From Penicillium oxalicum (taxonomy: Eukaryota > Ascomycota > Eurotiomycetes > Eurotiales > Aspergillaceae), in the NCBI RefSeq assembly GCF_001723175.1, contig NC_064653.1, positions 2,170,001-2,234,000 on the forward strand: a stretch of DNA of 64,000 nucleotides, read 5' to 3'. The translations under genes and the position numbers were made by a program. The notes beneath the pieces were generated by a model that was not told the origin of the DNA, made no database searches, and saw nothing but the letters and a program-made list of their open reading frames with translations. Each line of letters opens with the position of its first letter. Within the stretch, counting starts at the first letter, position 1. Positions 1-11,020 of this stretch are shown here, one piece after another.

Positions 1-409
1 CTTTCGATCAGGCTGAGCAGGGTGGACTTGTTCGGAATAAGCTTGAGTATGGCGCCGTGGCTTCGACAAACGGTGTCGGCTTAGCCGCTTGAAGGGGTCA
101 TGAACCGCCTCAGTGCATTCAAAGGGTCTGCTTCCGACTTTTGTTACTGGACAAAAGTGATTTGGAAGGGTGGAATCGGGACCACAAATTCGGGAGGGCG
201 AATAGACCGGAGACGTCTGCTGGGTGGTAGAGACAAAAAGATTGTCATAACATTCATTACGCTACCAATGTGAGTGACTGGAGTTGCACGAGAGGGGCGG
301 GGCACTGGGGATCTAGTTAGATTGAGTTTGTAGATTGATGTCACAATATATTTCATTTCTTGGGTTCATTGTTTTTTGGTTTCGAAAACGATAACAAAGT
401 GCGAAGGTA
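1..409. other. intergenic, 3' flank of sugar transporter
   Basis: No coding region with recognisable family features was seen. The stretch lies just downstream of the minus-strand sugar transporter and probably holds its 3' untranslated region. Confidence 0.5.
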
Positions 410-2493
410 CTAATACGGTCGGCGAAAGACCAGCCTCCTGGCATCCTCGTCTATATCTTTTTCAACTTCATCTAGGTCAATGTGGGCGATGGCGGCATCA
501 TCACCATCAAAGATCTTGGCCAGCTCCTCAAGGGTAGGCCCGCGGGTCTCCACATAGAAGAAGTAGACAAAGACAAGCTCAATGAAAATCCAGATCTGCC
601 CGAGGACATGTCAGTAAGAGCGCAGCTACAGATGATGAAGCATCATCAACATACCGTATAGATGAGTGAGAGATTCCAGTGGTGAGGCAAATTCTCCCAG
701 GCGATTGGATTGGTGTAACTATAACACGTTAAAGATTTGTTTCACCGCGAGAAGATTATTGTCTTTACTCACTTTCCGAGAATCAAAGAAGCCTGCACTG
801 TCAAGTTCATAATCATGATGCCCTTGGCACGCAGGCGATAGGGAAGGATCTCGAGAGAATAGGCGACCAAGAGACCCGACCAGGCGATGGCGTAGAAGAC
901 GGAGAAAAGCCACACAAAGACGACCTGTGGATAACCAGAAGATTTGACGTCCTGGGTCTTCTCATAGACCGAAGACGTGACCGTCCAGGCTAAGAACATG
1001 AGCACCATGCCAGCGGTGGAGATTAGGAATAGAGGACGGCGACCAATCCGATCCACAAAGAATGCACTGCCTATACTGACTACGAGACTCAGGAGTGTCT
1101 GACCACCATTCAGCTATAGGAAGCGTATGTCAGCTTTTGAGACCTGTGACCAATCACAAAATAGGAAACGCCAGGAGACTTACTGGAATTTTCTTGGTCT
1201 GATCAGTGATGCCCATACTGTTGTAGATCAGACTGGTGTAGTTGCTGAACAGGGCATTTCCACTGTACTGCGAGATAATACCCAGCGAGACAAGGATGGC
1301 CAATCGATAGCGGTTACCTCGGGTCTTCATAAAGTCCAGATAGCTACTGTTCTTTTGAATGATCATTTCCAGGCGGATGGTCTCCTTGATCTCGCGGAAT
1401 TCGAACTGAACGGTGGAGTTGTATTGGTTGCCGTTACCATGGTAGTAGGCGAGGATATCAAGGGCTTCATCATATCGCTCCTGCGAGACCAACCATCGGG
1501 GAGACTCGGGGACCCCTTTATTTAGGTCAGATTGAACTCCATCGGGATTGACTCATGAGCACTTACACCAGATGAGAGCGAGCTGGATTACAGCGGGGAA
1601 GACTTGAAGGATGGTTAAGCTTCGCCATGACCAGTCTCCGTGGATGTACATTGTGCCCCAAGCGATCCACGCGACAACTTTTCAAGGTCAGTGATGCCAT
1701 TAATCAAGTGATGAGCGGGGATGGATTACCCAAGGCACCCAGGTTCCAAAGACAGTTGTAGATACTCGTCACCTTGCCTCGATGTTGGGGATGGCAAATC
1801 TCGGTAAGAAGAACAGGCGAGGCCATCTGGGCCAGACTGTTTCCGAAGCCAAGGAAGAGACGACCAGCGACGTACACTGTGGATTTCGTCAGAACAAGAT
1901 CAAGTCATGCTTGGAAAGGTGGAAGACGAACTCCCGTAGTCCTTGCAGAAGGCGCCTAAAAGTCCACCGAGAATCATGAGCACACACCCGATGATGATGG
2001 GAAGTTTTCGGCCCCAGCGATCGGCCATGAGTGGACTGCGAGTCCCGGAAGATAATCAGATTTTGCAGTTCGATACGGGCATTTCCTGATCTGATCTGTT
2101 TGGGAATAACATACACGAATGGGAAACTAGCCAAACTGCCGATTTGATAGACAGCATTCATCAGGCCCAGCTGAGAGCCTGAAGGTGTCCCAAAGAACTT
2201 TTGCCATGAGTCCAAATTTTGAGAGGTATTCAGCATCATTCTATGATTGCGAATCAGTCTCCTATCTCGCGGAACTACCGCTCATCGCTGGCGGAGGAGC
2301 ATTGTCGGAATTATCTCGACTCTTACCCATCATAGCCCGTAGTGGCTGATGCAACACAAAGAACAGAGGCCCAGAAGTAGAGTCGACGAAGCCCTGGCTC
2401 ACGCCACCAATTGACCTCCTCGAGGCGAGGCATTTCGGCCTGCGCGACCTCTACTTCTGATTTGAGAGCTCTGCTTCCCACTCCGAGAGGCAT
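410..2493 (-). CDS. MFS sugar transporter, lactose-permease-like
   Basis: Predicted plasma-membrane sugar:proton symporter of the MFS sugar-porter family, 525 aa from nine exons: 2493-2327, 2240-2115, 2035-1932, 1876-1730, 1677-1567, 1515-1184, 1113-773, 718-655 and 595-410. All joins keep frame. Diagnostic motifs appear in order: TTGYDG at the start of helix 1, ADRWGRKLP after helix 2, VPESPRWL before the central loop, DRIGRRPL after helix 7, and the C-terminal VETRGPTLEEL typical of sugar porters. NYTNPIAWENLPHHW near the end resembles lactose permease-like fungal proteins. One intron (1877-1931) uses a gttcgt donor. The start was chosen as the first ATG giving the normal short cytoplasmic N-terminus. 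Substrate is unknown; lactose, cellobiose or another di- or monosaccharide are possible. It is divergent from the PhyH dioxygenase across 2.5 kb. Confidence 0.9.
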
Positions 2494-4951
2494 GGTGTCT
2501 GTTCAATTCCTTGTGAAATCAGGTAAGGCGTACTCGACGAGGGCGAGGCTTGGGAGAGATTTCCTCCAAGATTCTGGAAGATCTCTCGAGCAAGTATGCC
2601 ATGGGAAATTCCCCACAAGGGACTCTAGTGGACTTTTTAATCTTTGGCCCAGCCGCAGTGCTCACGGCACAACGTTATGGGAGGCTATGGGTGTCACCAG
2701 GCTAATTCCATGTGGCGCATCGAGACTCTAAGCGGGATTTACCCCAGCTTTTCTCATGGATGACTGAGACACAAGCGATTGGTTTCAGCCCAACATGGAA
2801 GCCGGAGTCCAGCCCTCAAGACGCCGCGAGGCTGACATGGTCATACCCATGGCCCTGAACTAGCGGGAAACGAGACTCCAGGGGTACCATAGACCAAAGT
2901 AGTTCAAACCCCAACTCCCAATCACAGTCTTATGCGATCTTACGAGAACAGTCAATCGATGCTCATGTTGGCTGCTTTGACCTCGCTGTGCCCTGGATCT
3001 TACTGCAGTGGTGGAAGCCTGCCAAAGTGAGCGGGCGTTCGCTTAGATCAACCGGAACGCAAGTGCCGACAGTTCCTTCTGTCCTCACATTCCCGATTCA
3101 TCATGGAGACCGCAAAACAAAAGTAATATTATGGCTGCTTCCTCCGTGTGTTTCATCCCACCGCCGAATGTGAGGGGTACCCATGCTAGCGCGTCTCTTG
3201 AGACACACATGGCAGCAGTCGGAGAGCTGTACAATCAATAGTACGGCCGCCGCCTCTCACTAGCAAATCTGCCTGTCAAAAAAAAAAACAATCGCGTGCA
3301 ATTTTCCATCGAGCAGCAACACAGTGCCCTGCAAAGTAATGGAATCTTTCCACGAGAGATGGGCTTCGTCAAGCGAGGTTCAATTAGCCACGGCCGATCG
3401 GACCGTCTTGCTGAAGAAACTTTTCCAGTGGAAGAACTGTGATTCGTCACCAGCGAAATGTTGGTTTTTTATTTCCCTGGTGCAAAGAGAATCCCCCGAG
3501 ATGGCCGCGATTTGTCTTTGAAAAGATTCTGACGGGGGTGCCCCGTTCCCGGTTTGGGAGCAAGTGGCCCTTGAAGCCGAGCGGAGGGTCATTGCTAAAG
3601 CCAGGGGTACATAGGTCTACAGACGGTCCTACCTTGTTGCGCGCAGAGTAGTTCAAAGCTTAATGGGCATTATTAGTGGGACGTTGGTCAAACAATTCAA
3701 GGGGGAGGAAACAGATCCAAATGACCAGGCTTGTCGTCGTCGGTCGGGAAAACAAATCCATTGATGTTCAGCGGTGTTGGATCTCTCCGTGGCTAAATAA
3801 GCGTCTAACCAACCGCAGGAACGAGACGCATCTGAGTGGTGGAGCGATTTCCGCCCCGTCTGGGGTAGAACGTGCGCGAGCACAGTATGGGCCGACACGC
3901 AGGTCCAGTAGCGCGTGGTGTGGAAGGCATTTCGATGAATCTAGACAAGCCCAGCTCGGAGGCGGGCCCAGCAGGTCTAGCGGCTGCTGGGGATGGCGTG
4001 CCAGTGTGGTGTAGGCTGTCATTGTCAGAGTAGGCAAAGACTAGCGTGCCCATTCTAATAACGAAGCACGCTTGTTGATGGTCATCGTCTGAGGGGTGAG
4101 ATCATAATTTAGCCGGAACTTATTAGATCTGTGCGCGGGGGTGGGCTAAATCACGAGCATAGATGCAAGGCTTCGAGTGTCCTCATTGGAGACCTTGTGC
4201 AAATGGCAAGACAACTACTCCGGGTGGTTTGACTTCCACACGGCGGTTGACCCGAATGATTTCATGATCTTGTCCAGTCGAAGCTGCTCATTCTGTTTTG
4301 GTGGGCTCTGGAAGTGCTGGTGGTGATGAGGAGGAGAGGAGACAGATGCAGAGCACCTGCCTTCTTGGGTAACTCCTGAGTGGACTCGCGGAGGGACGGA
4401 TGATCCCGTCCGCCGCTTGGACGGGCCTACCCTCCAGGGGGACTAAGTAGGCGGTACTTGCTGCTACTTGCTATATCAATCAAGTTGCAAGTATTGAGTA
4501 CCGTCTTCAATCATTGACCCGAGGAAGTTCTGGAGTACTGTATGTAATTTCTACCAGAGCTCAGACTTTCATCTGGAGCACCCGGCCCCGGCTGGGCAAC
4601 GCTTTGTCAGCCTCACAAAGTCAGAATTGTGCTGGGGGAAAGTCACGCCAAATGAGAGTGAGTCAACTGGCAGCTCGAGGAGTTCGAAGCCTTGGAGGCT
4701 AGAGCACTTGCAGACCTCTGCTTTGCTTGGTTGGCGGGAGAGATGATGTGACTATCTTCGAGGAAGGTCCAACCCTTTCAATGGAGAGTACACGAGGCTC
4801 AAGCACCTGATCATGTTTGATGGTTTTGCATTTTTCACAATCCCCTCATCAGTTAGAAAACCATCATACAGTCCACGACCAGACAGTTTATCACGATTCA
4901 ATCTTCAACGTCCTTCTCTGATCCTTCGACAGCCTGCACCCGGGTTCCAAA
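2494..4951. other. intergenic, divergent promoter region
   Basis: This 2.5 kb stretch lies between two divergently transcribed genes. Reading frames are short and show no family features. An A10 tract lies near 3278. It must hold both promoters, but I recognise no specific site. Confidence 0.5.
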
Positions 4952-6074
4952 ATGACCGCTAAAAATAGCCAAGAGAGCCAGTACCGTCTCTCCCAGGATG
5001 AGATTGACCATTTCTTGCGGCATGGCTACGTCCGCATCCCCAATTGTTTCTCACGAGAGAAAGCGGCCGAGTGGACAGCAGAGGTGTGGACACGACTAGG
5101 CTATTCTCCGACCGACAAATCGACCTGGGCCGCCGAACGTATTCATATGCCCGATCACAAATCGGAGCCGGTGCAGACCTTCGCCCCCAAAGCATGGGCC
5201 GCGATTTGTGAACTCCTTGGCGGCGAGGATCGTGTGGCGGCGCATTCGGCCGTCTGGAACGACGCCTTCATTGTCAATTTGGGCACCCCGGAGTCTGAGG
5301 GCAAATGGCCCCAGCCAGCCGAACTGACCGGCTGGCATGTCGATGGCGACTTTTTTATCCATTTTCTCGACTCCCCTGAACAGGGACTGCTGGTCATCCC
5401 GTTGTTTACCGATATCCAGGAACATGCTGGTGGGACCGTGGTTTGCTCAGACGCGATTGGAAAGATGGCTCAGCATTTGGTGCGCTCCGTCGCGTCCACA
5501 CCTCTGTAAATGCGTGTCTATTATCTAACCTGATTCCGTGACCGCTTAGTACAATCATCCGCAAGGCGTTTCTCCGTACATGGTTCCTCGAGGACAGCCT
5601 GATGACCAGAGTGGTGACTTTTACGACACCGTCATTCAGCAATGCCATGAATTCCACGAAATGACTGGTAACATTGGAGACGTGATTCTCCTTCATCCCT
5701 TAATGCTTCACTCTGCCTCAGTCAATAGTTTGAGGATTCCTCGGATCATTACTAACCCCCCGGTCTCACTCAAACAACCCTTCAACTTTGATCGTTCAGA
5801 CCCAAGCCAGTACAGCATCGTCGAGAGAAAGACTCTCCAGGAGCTCGGCAAAACTCGTCTAGATGGTTGGACTATCCAGGGTGGTAGAGCACCGGTGGTC
5901 CCTGCGAGACTCCGGAGCCAGGAACGGATGAAGCAGCTGGAATTGGAACGCCTTCAAACTTCCCCTGAGGCGAACCGTTCCTCCACTAGCAGGGATAGCG
6001 CCCCCCCGAAGGTCCCTACTGATACTAAACTCAGGCGAGTAGCGCGGGTGCGAGATCAATGCAATCTCAGCTAA
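4952..6074 (+). CDS. PhyH-family Fe(II)/2-oxoglutarate dioxygenase
   Basis: Phytanoyl-CoA dioxygenase (PhyH)-like oxygenase of 350 aa, two exons (4952-5479, 5550-6074) with a 70 nt intron ending cttag. The double-stranded beta-helix ligands are visible: His129 and Asp131 in GWHVDGDFF, and a distal His (probably His230) in LLHPLMLHSAS. An arginine about eleven residues on (Arg241, RIPRIITNP) probably binds 2-oxoglutarate. Family knowledge predicts oxygen- and 2-oxoglutarate-dependent hydroxylation of a small molecule; the substrate cannot be told. The C-terminal 60 residues are charged and low in complexity. ATG 4952 is followed by a typical soluble N-terminus with no signal peptide. It converges with the MFS efflux gene (208 bp between stops). 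No polyketide or peptide synthetase lies nearby. Confidence 0.88.
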
Positions 6075-6282
6075 GACAAGGAACGAGGGTTCATTTGATT
6101 GAGATCCATGCCGACGCACGCACCTTGCTCAGTGCTCATCACATTCATACCATTGCTTTTGTTTCCCTTTCAGTGGCCTCGAAAAGGTCTATTCTCTTGT
6201 CATGACTGCCCAATGGATTATTTTGTATTATTAAGGAGATGGAATAGATGAAATCACTACCTGACGGTCCATTTTTTCATGC

Positions 6283-8070
6283 TCAAAATTTCCCACTCCA
6301 TGAAAAGGCCGAAGAAATGCCACCAAGTGCGCTGATACCGGTCATCACCTCCCACACCAAGTGTAATGCATTTGCAGATGCATTCTGAATTGCCACTCGA
6401 TCCTGGTGGGACATTTTGACCTGGTCCATCAGCACTAAGTAGCCATTGGTGGTATTGATGAGGTCTCTGCTGAGTCCGAGGCGCTGGAATTCATGCCCAA
6501 AGGTATTCAAAACCATCATGGCCCCGATTGGGATCGCGATTGTCATACCCCATGCTCGCAAAAAGCTTGAGACTACAACAGGCTTTGTCGCAAATGACTT
6601 TCCCCCCGATCCAGGCATATTGTGCATCTTCGTGTTATAGCTTGCCAAAAGAAGTCCATGCCCCAGCCCAGCAGCAATGAGAATGAAAATGCATCCAGCA
6701 ATGGGTGTTGTTCTGCTGAGGAGGATTGAGCAGCCGGATGCGAGAATGTTCAACGCCCAGCCTCCCGAAGTGAAGTATTTCGCGAAGCGAAGGTTGCTTG
6801 CGAACACCGTTCCCAGTACGACTGCTGGCGTGAGCGCCAGCCCGGTGAGTGCCAACAGCGACAACCCCGCGTTCGTTGCAGAAAAATATCTCGTCGCCAT
6901 CAGAAAGAATACAAAATACTGCATTTGAGTAAACAACTATTTGCGGTCAGTCACCCAATGTATTTCAGTACGGTGCAAACCGTGGAACTCACCACAAAAC
7001 CATGGCAGAAGCAGCCGAGATAGGTCATGGTTATTGCAGTGGACTTGAACACTTTTGACCCAAACTGCGGGTGCAGGGCCCAGGTTGACTCGTACAAGAC
7101 CATGGCAATCATGATCGAGACTCCAACTGCGATGGGCATCATGGTTCGCCATTCAGTCCATCGGTAGAGAACACCACCCCAGGCGAGCCCGATGAGGATA
7201 CTAGACGGACCCAGAACTGCCATAGTCGCACCAGACCAATCCAAAATGCGTAGTTTCCGAAGGGGAATGTTTCTGGAGATTCGCAGATCCACGGAAACGG
7301 GAACTAGTAGTAAACCTAGTCCGCAGAAGACAAAGTTGAAATAGCAGGTCCACGTCCAGTTTCCCTTGTCGATGAACAGTCCACCGACTGCAGGTCCTAG
7401 CATCAGACCCATCAGTCGGGTGACTTGGATATAGCACGAGTATCGCGAATGGATTGACTTTGGCGTGGTGTCGACCATGACCACAAAGCACAGTGCTGTC
7501 GCACCACCGCCGCCCACGCCCTGAATTAAACGACCGATGATGAGCTCGGTCAAGCCAATCGAACCACCGCAGATTCCAGATCCAATCGTACTCAAGATAC
7601 CGGTCACAATCCATAGTGGTCCATGTGTAAAAACATCGCACGCCATGGTGAAGAAAAGCTGGCCAGCGGTGCTTGCGATGAGATAGCTGGTATTCACCCA
7701 AAAGATGCTGGCAAGCGGTTTCCCAAATGCGTTTGCTAATTTCTTTAAAACAGTCATGATCATTAGTTGCTCGCTTCAGTAGTGACTGGGGGCAGAGAGA
7801 AAATTCTAGGTCACGTACTGGAAGGATCGGCATCATGACCGTCGCGTCAAAGGTATCCATCATGGCGAAAATGAGGATATTGACAAAAACAAGCCAGTCT
7901 CGAAGATCTGGCTGCCATTGTGGCTCTTCGTCGGAAAGGGGCCCCTCAAAAAGTTGTAACTGGCTCTCTTGTGCCTTTTGAGGCGTCCCTTGGTCGAAAC
8001 CACTTGGAAGATCCAGAGTCGTTTTGGATTCGCAGCCAAAAGCAGCCTCTGATCTTTCCGTTTGACCCAT
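6283..8070 (-). CDS. MFS efflux-type transporter, 3' end possibly frameshifted
   Basis: Major facilitator of the fungal drug/metabolite efflux type, 560 aa, three exons: 8070-7819, 7769-6993 and 6936-6283. The 49 nt first intron uses acceptor gcgag, since the other acceptor leaves the MFS frame. After an 80-residue acidic cytoplasmic N-terminus, helix 1 carries MMDTFDATVMMPILP, followed by the WVNTSYLIAST helix, IIGRLIQGVGGGGATA (motif around helix 4) and GPAVGGLFIDKGNWTWTCYFNF (helix 5/6). The last helices end abruptly at FSWSGKF. One base added in the T4 run (plus strand 6303-6306) would instead continue as a normal charged tail to a stop at 6257. The start was set at the first ATG (8070), since the open frame above it starts with TTG. 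Substrate is unknown; self-protection or export of a metabolite is usual for the family. Confidence 0.82.
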
Positions 8071-11020
8071 TGGCACTTTATCAAACTCGTAATTTGAGTT
8101 TCTTGTCTTTGAAAGGGTTGAGGTCAACCGTCTCGTCGTTTCGGTCGCGCGATATTGATGCCTCAAGTTGTCTTGTGATTGTTTACTCAGGTCACGGCCT
8201 GGGATACATCACTGATGAGCCGATCTCACTCGCCTACGACGGAAACTCACTCGGAGTGAGACTAATTCAATATCTTCTGGCATCTTCTTCATGGCGGTCT
8301 GTCTTGGCCTTGGTCTGTGTTTATGCCCTTGGGAATTCCTGAACTGACAGGGATAGTGCACTATGAGATGTTTTTTTTTTGGCGTTCTCAAGGATCGTCG
8401 CCGAGTGGGAAACAAAACAAGGGGCTGGTTTACAATTTGGCGTAGCACACATTCCAATGATTGCGCAGATACCCTTCTAGATGTTCTGCATGAAATTCCT
8501 CAATGTAGAGTCCCTGTGCAGTGGGTCATCAAGGTATGCCGCACAGCGTTTTTCAATGGGCATCATCAAGGCACACGGATTTACGGGCGGAAAAATCTAA
8601 GAGTCGCAGGAGTACTACTATAGCAAGCTGACGACGATTGTATATATGTAGCGAAGGGCTCCGACCTGTCATTTCCTTCAAGACCTGACTATCTATTAGG
8701 TTAGGCTGATTGAGGTCGCTCGGCTTTCTATCCAAGTCTGGAGTTCTTCTTTTGAGGATGTCTATCATTACGCCAGCTCATGAATTTCTTCACAAGACCT
8801 TTTACTGGTCGTTAAGTCATGGCTCATTTGGATGGTCGGGTTTCAATCTTTTCATCCATAGAAGGGGCGTCTATCTTGTAATTCGAGCAGTCTCACTTCA
8901 AACCTTTCTTGACTCCTTGCACGAAGTCAATTGACGAGCTCATGCTCCACCTCATTATAATGCATTGAGGTGGAATCTTCTCAGCACTTGCAAATGTACC
9001 AAGTTAGGGATCTGGAATCTTCGTGGACAGTATACTCGGACACCAAATTCTCAGATTGATATGCCCCGCTAGCATGTCTGAATGTCAGATCCCATTTCAT
9101 AAGGCAAAGGCAGTGGAATGCTATGCTTTTCTATTTGTTAAAAGTCTAAAGAGGCCCTGTGATATCATCTGCGCCTTTTCATTGTAGCTAAATCTGTTGA
9201 TAGTCCAGCTGATGGCGCAAAGAATAGCCATGGAATCCGATATATCCATTGTGGAACCTAATGTCCCCGGACAATTTAGTCTAACTTCAATGGTTCGATG
9301 ACTGTCGGAAATCTCCAGGTTGTACACCGGCTGGATCAAGCTGAGCCTAAGGCCATTGACGCACGGCCTCGTTCGGAGAGTGACTTCAATATGCCTCATC
9401 TTCATGCAAAGTAAATAAGCTCAAGCGTCCAGGGGTTTGGCTGGCATCTTTGCACGAGAAACCTCAAGAATATAAAAAACGAATAATTGAAGCAACCCAA
9501 GTAGAGTATTCTGATGCGACGAGCACGGAGCTCATGTAGCAACTAGATCCATTCCCAGGGAATGACTGTCGGACGTCACAGGGCTGACAGCCGCATGGAG
9601 ATTGGTATATCCCTCTGCGGTCGTTGAGTTTAGTTGAATCGATCAAGGCGAATCACCTAAAACCTTCATCAAAACACAGGGAGGATGATGATCCCGTTCT
9701 TGTGTGGAGTGCAGTGGAGTGCAGTGGAGAGAATAAGAATGGCAAGGTTGCTACCTAGCTTCTTATCAAAGCTCCCGTCTCTTGAAATCAAAAACATGTC
9801 GTGACGCGAAAGGTTTCTGGCAAGTTGGCAACAACATTAACTGCCGTACCTAGAACATACATCACCCATTCCATTATCCCTGTCACGTTACTGAAATAGT
9901 AGACATCGTGATTCGTTCCGATTACGAAGTTACCATTAAGTTCTCACCCAAGCGTTCGATAGTCCATTCCAGAAAGCTCAAGAAAGCCCATTATCCTGCC
10001 GTAGTCAGAACGTGGTTGCAGGTTTTCAAATTTGGGGGCGAAAACCCAACCAGATTACTGGAGCCAACGATCCATTTCTTTCCACATTTGCTCTTTAGCC
10101 CCGTTTTCCAGGCTTTCTGCGGGACCTAGTGAATTAGTGCTTGTGCATGATGGTAGTACATAGTCTAGTCCTACCCTTTTCAGCCGGCAAAGCTCCACGT
10201 GGAGAGAATCCGAGAATCCGGTCAGCGACCGGAAAGGATCTGGCGTGATGTTCTCTCGTCCAGCTTCTCTTCTGGACTCTGGCGAATGCCATACACTGGC
10301 CCCCAGTCTGTTAGCGCCCGGAACTTCTTTTTTTTCTTTGCTCAGATCAGCTGCCAATGACTGGAGGTGACTGCATATGACTGCGTCTCTAGCTTGGAGC
10401 CGCAATCTGGGCTGATATCTGGAAGATTTCCCAGATCCGGTTCCTTTTTTGAGCGACCTGGTCGGTGATTCGCTTGATCACAATTCGGCAACGCAGTAGT
10501 GTGACGACTCTTGGCCGTATATACGCGGCCTACGCTCATCTGATGCTTTGGGATCTATTAAAGATACCGTCGCCGAAATGATTTTCGCTGGCAACGTAAA
10601 CCGTACATGCAGACCAGTGCCGGTGACTCTCAGAGGTTCGTCAATTGGCAGCAAACCAAACACCAGCTCTGGTGGTTTCAAGGAGGGGAAGGGGAAAGCG
10701 ATCCGAAATTGATCGCTAGATCTTAAACCAGGAAGAGCATATGATGTCTTGACAGCTCCGCCGTGGGAATTATTACAATTTCAAGATGGACGCACGACGG
10801 TCGCATTTATTTTTGGGTTGCAACCTGGTGTCTCCGGGGGTGGGGGCCAGTTCAGACGCGGCAGTTCCAGCTCCATCGATGAAAAGGGAACTGAAGGTGG
10901 CCTTAAAGTTGAGATGGCAGAGAAGTTCGAGAAAAATGAACTATCTTTATCCTTCATCTTGTCAGATTTCCTCCGAGCAGGACTTACCTCCGCTCACTCG
11001 TTACTTCCACCAGACGACAC
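8071..11020. other. intergenic, no gene seen
   Basis: Three kilobases with only short frames and no recognisable protein motifs. A 10 bp unit (TGGAGTGCAG) is tandemly repeated about two and a half times at 9704-9728. The right end must contain the promoter of the zinc-cluster regulator, and an unseen upstream exon of that gene cannot be excluded. Confidence 0.45.
9704..9728. repeat. short tandem repeat, 10 bp unit
   Basis: The unit TGGAGTGCAG is repeated about 2.5 times without interruption. It is a small direct repeat of no known function. Confidence 0.7.

Noticed and set aside
7201..8166. 321-codon minus-strand frame over the MFS gene
   Set aside because: It is the first exon read through the 49 nt intron into a wrong frame; MFS motifs continue only in the other frame after splicing.
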